In this document: in pieces, positions 36,150 through 48,600 of the stretch
Layout of the letters: each line of letters opens with the position of its first letter
Position numbering within the stretch: position 1 is the first letter of the stretch
Assembly (NCBI GenBank): GCA_009823395.1
Contig: CM020511.1
Coordinates: 20,256,001-20,320,000 of the forward strand
Length of the DNA stretch: 64,000 nt
Direction: 5' to 3'
From: Thamnaconus septentrionalis
Taxonomy: Eukaryota > Chordata > Actinopteri > Tetraodontiformes > Monacanthidae
Translations under genes and position numbers: made by a program
Notes under the pieces: model-generated
Databases searched by the model: none
Seen by the model: only the letters and a program-made list of their open reading frames with translations
What the model was told of the DNA's origin: nothing

Positions 36150-38164
36150 TCAGTACGTCTCCGAATCCGAGTCGTTGAGCTCCTCGTCCTTGTAGAAGCC
36201 GTCGTGGTGGCCGATGTTGTTGAAGCTGCAGTAGGAGCTGTGCTCGTCGCGCAGCGCCGGCAGGCTGTCGAAGGTGGCGCTCTTGGAGGGGCTGGTGGTG
36301 GCGGCGGTGGTGGTGGTGTAGTGGTTCATGGCACTGAAGGGCAGGGCGGCGGGCGCCGGGGCGCAGGGGGACACAGGCATCATGGTGGCCAGGATGAGGG
36401 CCAGGCAGTCGGCCACGTCTTTGTTGGGGGCGCAAGCCAAGGCAGGAGTGTAACCTGAGGACAGACGCACAACAGTCAAGGGTCAAGAGTGAAAGTGTAT
36501 GGTCCCGTATGAACCATCTACAGTGCACGGTCGCAGGCGTCTGCTCCACAGGGTCCTCCTCAGCCTCCTCATTCATCACTGCTCTGTTTTCTGCAATACT
36601 TGGCCTGTTATACGATTTGTATACTGGCAAAAGCTTAATATACTGCCCATAAATACATTAATAATGCTAGAAGTAGAACGAAAGTAATTTGGTTTTCATA
36701 CCCCTGGAACAGTGGCATTTATATAAGAATATACAGAGAGCAAGGGTCTAGCTGCCATCTTGCGCCGCCATCCACTAGCAGTCAAAGGTTTGGACTCGCC
36801 CTATGAATTGATGGTCTTTTCTTTCATTCTCATGACTATTGATATTGCAGTTTCTCACTGAAGGCATCAAAACTACGTACACATGGAATTACATAGGAAA
36901 CAATAAATTATTATATTTAAATCCTTCAAAACAGCCACCATTTAGAGTTACCTAACAGGTATGCAGAATTACATATATCTTGCTCATATATTTGATGTCT
37001 TCAGTATCTATCTGCAGTGTAGAAAGTTGTAAAGATGAAAAAAAAAAATTTTGTGACTGGTGGCCGCGTTTTCTTCATTGGTTTATTTTGGCCGCGTCCT
37101 CAAATAAACCAATGAAGACGAAGACAAAGAAGAAGAAGAAGGAGGGGGACGAGGTCTCCAGGTTTGTGTGCGCAGGCCACCGTAGTTCACTGGCAAAATC
37201 AGGAGAGGAGGGGTGAGAGGGCGAGCGCTGCAATCTAAAATGAAACCACTTGATGTCGCTGTTCCTTCTTCAAAATCTCCAGCTATTCCACACTGATCCT
37301 TTAAGAGCCAGGTGTGCTTGCACCTTGGCTGATTGAGATTATGATGGCACATTTTCCAACTGGTAGAAAAAAATGACGCTTCTCCTCAGAAGAAACGGAT
37401 GTGCTTGTGCGCAAAGTGAAGGAACGTCTGTCTGAGCCGCTTTCCAACCTGATAGCTGTGTTGAGATGATGGGTCAATAATTAGACACTTTCATTCCTCA
37501 ATAGGCTAATTCTGAATAAATATAAGAATGAACCATTATAACACGTATATTTTAAATGGGTTGATGCACACAATAATAATCTTCCACATGGAAATCCTTT
37601 TATGAGTAATATGTTGCATGTGTACATAACAGAGTGGGCAGGCGTTGTGTTGGTGCATTTAACGGTCTTGACAATGCACCTTTGAAATAACAGCGCAACA
37701 CTGCGCCAGTGATTTTAGAGCAGGTTTCTGCTGGTCACCAGCAAAATCGCTCTCTGCTTCCTCAAGATAGTCAGACACCAGCAATGCACCTGACCAGGCC
37801 CTCATTTAAGGCGGAGACACCTATGGGCGCAATGATGCGTGCAAGTGCCACTGCTATTCTAACAACGCGGGCGCTAGGCCGACGATAGGGCCGAGAGCTT
37901 TTACTGTCATTATGCAAGCAGAGGGGAACCTTCAGGAATCTCTCAGCGTTCACACAGAAAGAAAGAATGAATGAATAGAAAATAGAAATATATACATGTA
38001 TAGAATTTTTTGTTTGTATTATTATAAAAATATAGCACACACAAATAAGTTTTGAAAAATAAGATATAGAATAGAATGAAATTTTGTATGAATGAAAAAG
38101 TATTTATTTCACAGTGTGACACTGCAGTGTGGACAAAGTGCATCCTGGTGCGAGGTTGGAGATT

Positions 38165-38201
<37 letters not shown>

Positions 38202-41200
38202 CGGCACTTTCTCTGAGAGGCGAAACAATGCTCGGTCGGTGCACGTACCGTTTTCGTCGACAGCGAGCACGCTGGCTCCTTTCGCCAGCAGCTCCTGCAC
38301 CACCACAGTCAACCCGTTTCTCGCAGCCACGTGAAGAGGCCTTCAAAGAAAAAAAAAGAAAAGAAAAGCCGAGATGAGGTCCAGAGCGGTGACAGGGGGC
38401 GCCGACGGGCACAGCAGAGATTTTACAAGTTGCACCGAGCAATTTTCATTCCTGCAGCTTCTCCGCCGGCGGAGACGCGAGCGCGGATGTGGTGCGAGGG
38501 ATACGTACGTCTGTAAGGCGGCGTTAGTGGCGTTTATGAGGTTTCTGTCTGTAATCTTCTCCAATATCAACAAGGCACTGGTTTCGTGTCCCTGCGGGGG
38601 GAAAAAACAGGAGGAAGATTTAATCAGCCCTCATCACCAAGAGCTGTTTTATGTCCGAAAAGCCAACATTGACATAACTGGTTCATCAATAGATGCAGAA
38701 TATGGTTTACTTAAACTCTCCATCACTAAGTCAGTCAAACGCTAAATAACCTTGTCAACTACATCATAATGTTGGGTTGTGGGTTCTTTTATGAGTAGAT
38801 AGACACTATTACAATCTACAAGGAGTCTGGATGCAACACACACTGATGACTGTTGCCGTTTGCCGGGTTCAGACAGTCAGACAGTCGTATTGTGTGTTTA
38901 CGGTGCAAACACGCGTGATGACGAGCATCAAAATGTTTTTTCGACTGGTCAGCGCTAATTTATGTACGGTGTCAACAGCGTTTCCGCAGATAAATGCAGA
39001 AAATGCGACGCAGGTTCTGTTGAGGGCGGCTCTTCAATCATTATTTGTTTATGTATTTATCTTTTTTTTCTCTCCTTATTTTAACTTCTGTTAATTATGG
39101 GATGCAGTTCTATAAAACCACCCACATGTGATTCAGTGGTTCACACTCTCGGGTCACAAGTTGTACCTGTCAGCCATCATAAACATTCAAGAGCCATTTC
39201 TGTTTGTCATTGGAGGCAGACAGGTGACACGGACCTTAGTGCAGGCGAGGTGAAGGGCGGTGTTCTTCACGGCGTCCTGCAGCGTGAGGTCGGCTTTCGC
39301 GCTGCTCACCAGCAGCTCTGAGCAACGAGCGAGAAGTGTGATCGTTACACGTTGAAAAATAGACGCAAAGTTCGTTGAGATTTCAAGTTGCAGCAGTGGC
39401 GAGCGGCCGAGGTCTCCGTACCGACGGCGTTCGTCTGGCCGTTTTCCGCCGACATCATGAGAGGGGTTTTCCCTTCGCCGTCCACGCTGTTCACCTGGGC
39501 ATTGTGGCTCAGCAGCAGCTGCAGACACTCCACGTGGTCGGTGAAGGCGGCCGCGTGTAGAGGTGTCCTGCAGAAACCACATCACAAGGGCCGTTCTTTC
39601 ACTTTCACGTCTAATTTGACCCACCAAGGTTTTTTTGTTTTATTTCTGTAGACGTCCCACCTGTCTTTGCTGTCTTTGGCATTGACAATTTCAGGGCCAA
39701 GCGTGTCTATGAGCATCTCGGCGGCGCCTTCATTGTCATGGATCCTGCAGAGAAGAGAAGCGGAGGGGGGGGGAGGTGTTTGATGAGCTTGGAGGTTCTG
39801 TCTTTTCTGCGCTGCTGATCTCAGCTGGGGTCCTTACACTGCGCAGTGGAGCGGGCTGAAGGCGTTGCCTTTGGCCTTGTTGAAAACCTCTTTTTCCAGC
39901 AAGACCTCCACGCACATGTCGTGACCTGCAGAGCGAGAAAGCATCGACCCCATGAGGCGCCGGCGCACAAACGGAACACTGTTCCGAACGTCGGCCAGAG
40001 TGTTGAGATGAAGCCTCGAGGTACGTCGAGAAAAACCATCCCAGAACTGAAGCAGCAAAAACTGCTGAAACTACCCATGTTCATTATCGCTCCCTGTGTT
40101 ACAGGCAGACCACCAAACTCTTCGGCACCCAATTCGACTATTTTCTTGACAGTCAGTGTTGAATCTCTGTACCATTGTAGCAGGCCCAGTGCAGCGGTGT
40201 GTAGCCTTGGCTGTCTGTTAAGACGGGGATGTTTTCCAGTGACTCAGCAGCACACAGCAGACCCCCCAGCACCCCGATGTGGCCGCACGCCACCGCCAGG
40301 TGCACCGGCGTGCGCCCTTTGCAGTCTTGCACCAGGAAGTCGGCGCTGTGCTGAAGCAGGGCCTCCGCACATTCCTTGTGCCCCGTCACGGCCTGCGGGG
40401 GAGAAATGAAAGTGTTTTTGTCCTTCCTTTTTTTAAAAAAAACGGTTTTATTTCATCCAAAAAAAACAGGAAGGCATCACTTCAACATTTCCAACTCATT
40501 AAAATGATCAGGGAGATAAGCGACGCAATAACATTGCTGTCAATGGTGCGGCAAGAGAAGTGGGAGTCAGTAGCTGCGTTTCCAGGACCCCTAGAATTGC
40601 GCAAAACCAAAACATGACATAAAAAACTGGTGATGGAAACAGCTCAACTTGGAAAAAGCTCTCAAATAGGGCTGAAAGGTTTCGACGTTCCCATGAGGTG
40701 GTTTTTCACACGGATCCATATTGAGGAATATCGCAAAAGTGTCATGGAAACACTTTATCGCATTTACACGTCAGCGGATGTGACGTACGGGGTCACGTGA
40801 CCAGTTCACTGACCAGTGACAATAGTGCGTTATGATTGGACGTTTTGTACCTCCATCCTCCTCACAGTGGGGTCTCACGGGACGAGATGTGACAAGAATT
40901 GCAGCTTATGCACTTCACACCATTCAATGGAAACACCGGCAAGTCGCATTTGTACTTTGTCGAAATTTTAGAAATATCGCTTTTATTTTGTGAAAAACTG
41001 TCATGGAAACGCAGCTACTGCTGTCAATGGTGCAGCAATAGCAATCATTTTAAATATGAATATGATCTATTTGAGAGTCAGTGTTCACTGGGGTCTCCTT
41101 ACTACTCTGTGCAAGGCCGTCCTGCCCCACTTGTCTTTGGCTTCCACACTGGCTCCTTTATTGAGTAGGGAATACACGCAGTCCGTGTGACCACCCAACA

Positions 41201-42538
41201 CCGCCAGCATCAGGGGGGTCCTGAGAGGAAACCGAACGTTACACGACAGGGCAACTCACTTCAAGAAGAAGAATAGAAAAACGCTCTCGACTCACTGTCC
41301 ATTTCCGTCTTGAATGTCGGCTGCACTTTGAAGATCAGCGTTTCCAATCAGCAAATGCAAACATTCTGAATGGCCATTAGTGGCTGCAGCATGAATCGGG
41401 GTGCGTTTCAGGCTGAAGTCCTTGACCAGGATGGAGGCTCCCTGGTTGATCAGGACGTCCACGCACTCCACGTGGCCCTTGAAGGCAGCCAGGTCCAGCG
41501 GGGTGCGGCCTTGGCTGTTCCTCACATCGAGATCCACCAGCGACTGCACCAGGACCTCCAGGGCGTGGTGGTGCCCGTGATAGGCCTTCGGACGCAAGAA
41601 GAAAGGAGTTGGGGTGAGAGGTGAGGTGAGGTGACGCCACCAGGATGATGAAATGCAGAGGGGGGGGGGGTCACTCACAGCGAGGTGCAGGGGGCTGATG
41701 GGGGCTCTGACGTCAGAGTCATTCAGAATGTCTGTCCCTGAGGTTTCCATTAGCTGAGCAGAACACAAGCACAAATTAGAGGCAAGCAGGATCTTTGAAG
41801 CGAGACCCAAACAGAGTCACCAAGAGTTCCACACAACAGAAAGACAGCGGGAAAAAGCCACAAAAGTGACAAATAAATTGGACTCACTACGTCTAAAGGT
41901 GTTTCGCTTGCAATCTGTAGGAGGGATTAAGAGGAGCAACAATGAGTTTAGAAAATCGACATAATGCCGATATTTTTCAAACGTCTCGCGCCATGGGGAG
42001 TAAAGATTCACCAGCTCTAAGCAGAGACGATGTCCGTACGCCGAGGCGTAGTGCACAGCGTTGTAGCCCTGATTGTCCCGGATCCCTGGATTTGCATCGT
42101 TCCGCAGTAAATATTCCAGGCACCTGCAGAAAAAAAAAACAGGCAGGCTGTCGTCACCTCACTCTAACCCTTCTGCAAGGGCACTTGTTCACACGAGGCT
42201 AAGCTGTCTAGCTGTCACCTCTCGGGAGCAGGGGAGGGTTAAAGGGGCTTAGCACAGATCACTGAGCATGCTACCAGAAACTCTTTCCACTACAAGAAAC
42301 AAGTGTTTTTCCAGCGCCACTGACTTTCCGTCCGTGTCAGAAGCGGCCGTGTAGTGCAGAGGGGTGCAGCCGCGCTCGTCCAGGTCGTTGACGCTGGCCC
42401 CGGAGCCCACCAGAGCAAACAGGCACTGGTAGTTACAGTTGGCGGCAGCGTAGTGCAGCGGGGTCCTGGAAAAGGCAAACACAGAGCAAACACAGCACTG
42501 GTAGTTACAGTTGGCACACACACACACACACAGCGGGG

Positions 42539-42625
<87 letters not shown>

Positions 42626-45600
42626 CTGGATCTGGATCCTTTTAATTACGGCTACAGACCTGCCAAAGCTGTCCTTTCTGTTGAAGTCGGCCCCCGTGTT
42701 GAGGAGAAGGTTGAGACATTCCAGGTTCCTGAGGAGCCACAGTTCCAACAGATCAGGCCAGCGAACAACAAGACAGTCGACTATTTTTAAAATCTGCACT
42801 TGTGACCGAAAGGATCTCTTCAGGTCCTCACCCTCCGGCTGCTGCGGCGTGTAAACACGTCCTTCCAAAGTCGTCAGGAGTGTCAATATCAAATCCTACA
42901 TCGAAGATGAATAAAAAGGGGGGAATTTAATACAATTTAAAATCTTTCTGCTGCTGCTGCCGTCAGGCCGGCCGGTCGGTCGGTGCTCACTCACCTGAAG
43001 ACAGGAGCTTTCGGCAGCAGTCAGAGAATCCGCTGAGAGCAGCCAGATGTAGTGGAAACATGCCGTGAACCCCTCGTCTGGGGAAACAAGACAGCGAGAA
43101 TCAAGTTAATCCTCAGGCTGTACAGAGAGAAGTTAGTACCAGCGGTACAAAGTCGTGTTCTGTTCAAATGTGCGACTCCTAAACTGAGAACGGCTGCTAC
43201 TGGAGGCAGTGCACGCTTCCTCACTTGGCTGTGTCGGCTCCGTTGGTGATCAGGGTGTTAATTAGCAGCTCGTGTCCGTATCGAGCAGCGATGTGCAGCG
43301 GCGTGTTTCCGTTGTTATCTTCACAGTCGATATCAGCACCTATGAATGAAGATCGAGACAGAACTTTCCTTGAGAGGAGGATTTATTGAAGCCCAGTCCA
43401 GAGTCGGTGCAAGATTCCAAGACGGTTTCACAACCTCGAGCACAAATACTGAGTTTTACATGTCTGATAAAAAGAAACACTTTTTAACTCCAATGAATGC
43501 AAACTGTTCGCCGTAAACATAAAAAACATTTTGAACTTAAACTGTAAATACGCTCACCATTCTCAATGATTGCTTGTGATCGGGAAAACCGCCCATGAAT
43601 GGCCGTCATGTGGAGCGGAGTCTTTCCATCTTGACTCTGGGGTCAAACACAAACACAGTGCTGTCACTATTAAATGTAAATGACTTTATTTATATTGCCC
43701 TTTACAACATCCTTGCCGTGAACCAAAGTGCTTTATGACAGATAGTAAATAAAAGGAGTAAATGGAAGCAGTTAAAACCAATAAAAACAATATGAAAAAC
43801 AAAGCAGTCAAAGCAATAACATAGAGAAAAATGAAATAAGATAAAAAGGATACAAAATGTCAACTGGTGCTAACTGGTATTAAAAGCCTCACTCAATAAA
43901 TAAGTCTTCAGTCTAGATTTGAAGAGGCCCAGGTCATCTGTTAGTGTTAGTTAAAAGATGGGCAGCGGCATTTTGCAAAAGTTGAAGGTGACTATTAGTT
44001 TAATATCTATGGTTAGCAATTATAATTTATCAACTACTAGGTAATATATTCAATACATCTCTATTAGCTGCTGGATGAAAATGCTGAGTGTCCGTAACAG
44101 AAGCAAACTGACATTTAGAACTAAAAGTGTGATTCTTGACTGTTGCATCCTTTTCCACTCCTCTAGAAAGCAGAAAGGTGCGGCTATCTCTGTTTTTCTG
44201 TTTTGTGTTGTGTTTTTGCGCTGACCTCAATGTTGACGTCGGCCCCGTTGCACACCAGCAACTCCAGGCAGAGGGCGCCGTGGCGCGACGAGGCCGTGAA
44301 GTGAAGCGGCGCGAAGCCTTTGTCGTTCACCCGGTTGACCTTGGCGCCGCACTCGATGAGCTCGTTCACCACCACGTCCTGCCCGTTGTAGCAGGCCACG
44401 TGGAGCGGCGTGTTGCCGTACGCGTTGGGCTCATTGATCTGGACGGACGAGATGAACGGGAAACGTGAATCCGAGGGGAAGGCGCGAAAACACACGGAAA
44501 GATGGGAAGAAGCGCGACAGGTTCTGTCGTCTCCTCCTCGAGCTCAAAGAGCGCAGACAGTCTGAGGTGTGTGGGCGAACTCACGTCCACCCCCAAGTCC
44601 AGGAGGTATTTGACGACGCTGATCATTCCACTGGAGGCGGCCGCGTGCAAGGGGGTGTAAAACTTCTTATCTTTGCAGGCCACCTCGGCCCCGTGAGACG
44701 CCAGCAGCTTCACCACCTCTATGTGACCTGGTGCCAGAACAGCGACGTCATCACACATCAACAATCCCGCTATTAAGACGCCGTCAGCAAATCTTTATCG
44801 CGCTGAATCACCGCGCAGCCTTGGCTTCCTTATTAATGTCCAGCACCTCCTCAAAGTTACCGGTGCTCATTTTTGACAACTTGAGCCATTACTCTTTTCT
44901 TAAAAAAAAAAGGGTTTTAAGTGAGTTAGTTGACCCACAAAATTTTTTTGTATTCGTCACGGGTTTCATGCGCAATACTCCCCAATGTGCATATGAATAA
45001 AACCGCGAGAATCTTTCAAGCTATAAAACCAACTCAACGGCTGGAGTGAGTAAGATGTGAAAGAACGTAAAACTCTCTCCGAGTCTCTTCTCACCCATGT
45101 AGGCAGCCCAGTGGATCGCACGGCGGTCCCGCTTGTCGCAGGCATTGATGTTTGCTCCTCTGGAGAGCAGCAGCCTCACCATCTAACAACAAGGGAGACA
45201 ATCAGCAAACCTGTAAAAAGCTGCAACCTGAACACTTTTACCCAACGCTGCTTCTGCTGCACTACAGTGGACTGTCGTGCACTTTTTCATGGACGATTAT
45301 GGCAAAATTGAGCACTAGGAAGGCAATACGAGTGCAGTCTGCTCAAGACAGCGAAGCCATCGTGTGCGTCTGGCTGTCTGAAGCGTCAGTGTCGTCGACG
45401 CTCCAGCGCTTGCGTGTTTCAAGCAAACCAAAGTGAGAAGGACCTGTAGAAGTTGATAGTTTTGATCATTTTACAAAGTTGAACTGGCTTGCTCTGTATG
45501 TAAGGCCCTGCATGGACTTGCTCCGCCACCTTTGGGGCAGTTCATTATGTTAAGATTCAGCAGCAGTGGGAGAATAACCAGGACCTCCACTCGAGGTGAC

Positions 45601-48600
45601 TGTGCAGTTCCACATAGACAAACAACCTTCAGTAATCAGGTGTCATCAGTCAAGGGCACCGAGGTCTGGAAGGAGATTCCAGCCTGTAACACACTGAACA
45701 CTTTTAAAGTCAATCTAGAAAAGTGGGTGAAAAGAAACCAGATCTGTCAGCACTAGTTTTAAATGTAAGTTTTAATGTATCCTCCTAGTGTTCTTTGTTA
45801 CGTTGTTAGTGTCAGTTGTCCAATTCTTGTATTGTATTGTTCATTTTTGGTATTTTTCATTTGTATTTGTCATTGTATTGTTATTTCCTCTGACCTGGAC
45901 TGCAGATGGAAAGTAGCCTTAGTTCATTAATATGCACTGTCCCTTTTAAATAAATAAATGAATAAAAAAAAAAATGTTTAAAAAAAAAAAAAAAAACAAC
46001 CGCACACAGACACAGTCATCCCTCCTGCTTCCAGGCAGCACTTTCCTTTTTTCCCGACAGTGAGCCAATGTGTCATCAATCCTGTTTATCAAAACTCATC
46101 TTTCGTACCTCCAGATGGCCGCTGAAGGCTGCGTGGTGCAGCGCCGTGCGGCCCGCCCGTTCCGACACATTCACGTTGCTGAGCAGCGGGATGAGGGCCT
46201 CGGCGCAGCGCACGGCCTTGTTGGCCGCGGCGATGTGCAGCGGAGTCTGCCAGTACTTGTCCCTGGAATTCACGTCTGCAGAGTGTTTCAGCAACACCTG
46301 GACGGCGTCCTGCGGGGGGGAAAGCGCAACGCCGACAAGTGGGTTAAAGGTTGATCTCGGTGACGAGGCTGGCGCAAAAGTGTCGCCGCGGGAGGCATGC
46401 ACACACCTCACTGCAGGACGCCACGGCCCGGTGCAGCGGCGTGAGCCATTTGTTATCTTTGGCGTTGACCCTGGCACCTGCCAATCAGAGGGCAAACACT
46501 TAGAACGCGACCGCGGCTGCGCTCCGACAAAGTGACGCCTAATTATTAAGAAGCAGGTTCGATATCAGAGTGCAGGAACAGCCTGCAAAGGACAAATCTC
46601 ATCACGACAAGCAATTCAACCACACCTCACACACATCACATTACAACATCATGTGTCACGGATCTCGAAACTGGCATTTGGCTTTTAAATGTATCTTAAA
46701 TATGATTAAGTGCGGAGACACAGGTTTGTCCAGTATTCTTGATGATTAAACACACACGCACGCACGCACACACGCAATCTTGAGGCATAAACATCTGAAG
46801 CGGAATATTTGAGACAGCATCAAACCTGATAGAATGAGCAGCTCTATGATTTCTGCGTCTCCTAAATAGGCAGCAGCATGTAATGGAGTTCGCTTCTCAT
46901 TGTCCTGCAACAAATCAACAAAATATACATATAGAGCAATTATGTTCGGACCAAAACTTGAGCACAGGCTACTGATTAGTTTTGCCAGTCCAACAGAAAT
47001 ATTTAAATGTTCTTTTCTTCCCCTCTATTTGCAGTGACGCTTTGAGAAGGCAAAGCGTTAAATGCCGATCTCAAAATGTCTTTCTGTGAAACACAAGCAT
47101 GCGTATAAACCAGTCTTATTTTAAAACAAACACCGCAGCCCAATGAGTAATGGTGACAAGGGCAATAAAATAACCAAAGCATGTCAGGGGAACTGTCAAA
47201 ATAAATGTGCCTCTACTTGACAAATGCTGAAAGAATTTGGATGCCAGGACAATTCTGAACCACAGTTCCCAGAACTTAGCGTGCGTGGGGGTGTTTTCTA
47301 TATTAACAACAAGAAGCAAAAATGACAAAGAGGACACTGAGGGTTGTTGTGGGGATTACCTGCGCGTTCACATCCTCTTTCTTGAATATGAGTGAGCGAA
47401 CGTCATCTGGGTCCACGTTAAAAATTGCTTTCAGCAAAGCAGGCTGGAAAAAAAGAGAAAGAAAGAGAACCAAACTTTTAGAATCTCATGTGAAAACACA
47501 CACACACACAATGAAAAAATAAGGTAATTCATTCAATCTGCTTAAGAAAGGTGCAGAGTTGCAAAATAGGTTGTGATCACAAGAACAAAAAAGGTAGCAG
47601 ATGGTCAACAGGCACTTTAAGAAAATCATGACTCCCCAAAGAGGCCGATGGAGACAGACTGTCTGGGTTTATACTGATGAGAGCTGCGCCGTCACTTTCT
47701 AATTCTGTTCTGTATTAATGTTCTGCTGGCACAGGAGCAAAGATTGCAATATTTGGCTGGATGCAAGTCCAGCACCATGATCCAAATGTGTAATGCAGTA
47801 ACTGCGCTTTTGAAAAAGTTGTGAGCAAAGTTGATAAATGATTAATACAAGATATCAACCGGAGTGAAAGTTCTCTTTTACACTGTTGTAACCCCGGGGC
47901 AAGGCGCTGCGGAAAAACGCTGGCGCTTGACTATCTCTGCGAATGGACAGTTTGTACAGAGGACCCATTGTTGCCCAGCCGACTTGAAACTTGACGAAGC
48001 ATCAACAGCATCTTGCGTGTGCGACTGCACGTATCTTCACAACAGCCAGTGTGGTAAAATGCAATCAATCGACTGTGTTGGCTAAAGGCTTGTTTCGCCG
48101 CAGCAACCAGGTTTCCTAAAAGAAAAGGAAAATCAATTCTGCATAAAGCCTTTCGAAGGGTCTGAAGCACAAGAGCGACTGCTAATCGCTACTACCGGCG
48201 AGCTCTTTGCAAAACAACTTGTCCAAGGACACTTTTGAATTCCCTTGTTATTAGCCTGTGCTGCATCATCACGAGTCAACAACAACAACAATGTTAAATT
48301 CATTGTGCTAATAGTTTTCTTTCAGTCTGGATTTTAAGCAGATACAGAGGTTGTTGCAGTCATCTATCTGATCTATTATCAAGCGCTTCCAGTCAGTGTG
48401 AACAACCATAAGAGTGACACACAGGTGGGAGGTCTTTTACTCAAGGTGATAAGAATCACAGGAAATCATCTATTAAATTGCTTTTTTCCTCATTTCATCC
48501 CCTAAAATCCAAAATGAACTAAAATGCAGCAGTGCAAACAAGCGTATAGGGTTGCAAGAAAGAACACAAGTCATTCAGAAAGACTGAAGTTCAACTGTAT

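Larger units (their letters stand above)
36600..37300. repeat. Dispersed repeat, copy 2, interrupted by a transposon
   Basis: The left part (36600-36770) matches the repeat at 8710-8920. It is interrupted at 36773 by terminal-inverted-repeat element copy E. The right part, with GCCACCGTAGTTCAC near 37168, appears to continue the host repeat. It lies in the last intron of ankrd28. Confidence 0.5.

Noticed and set aside
39187..39651. Open frames on both strands across ankrd28 exons 23-24
   Set aside because: They cross introns or run antisense; the spliced minus-strand exons explain the coding signal.
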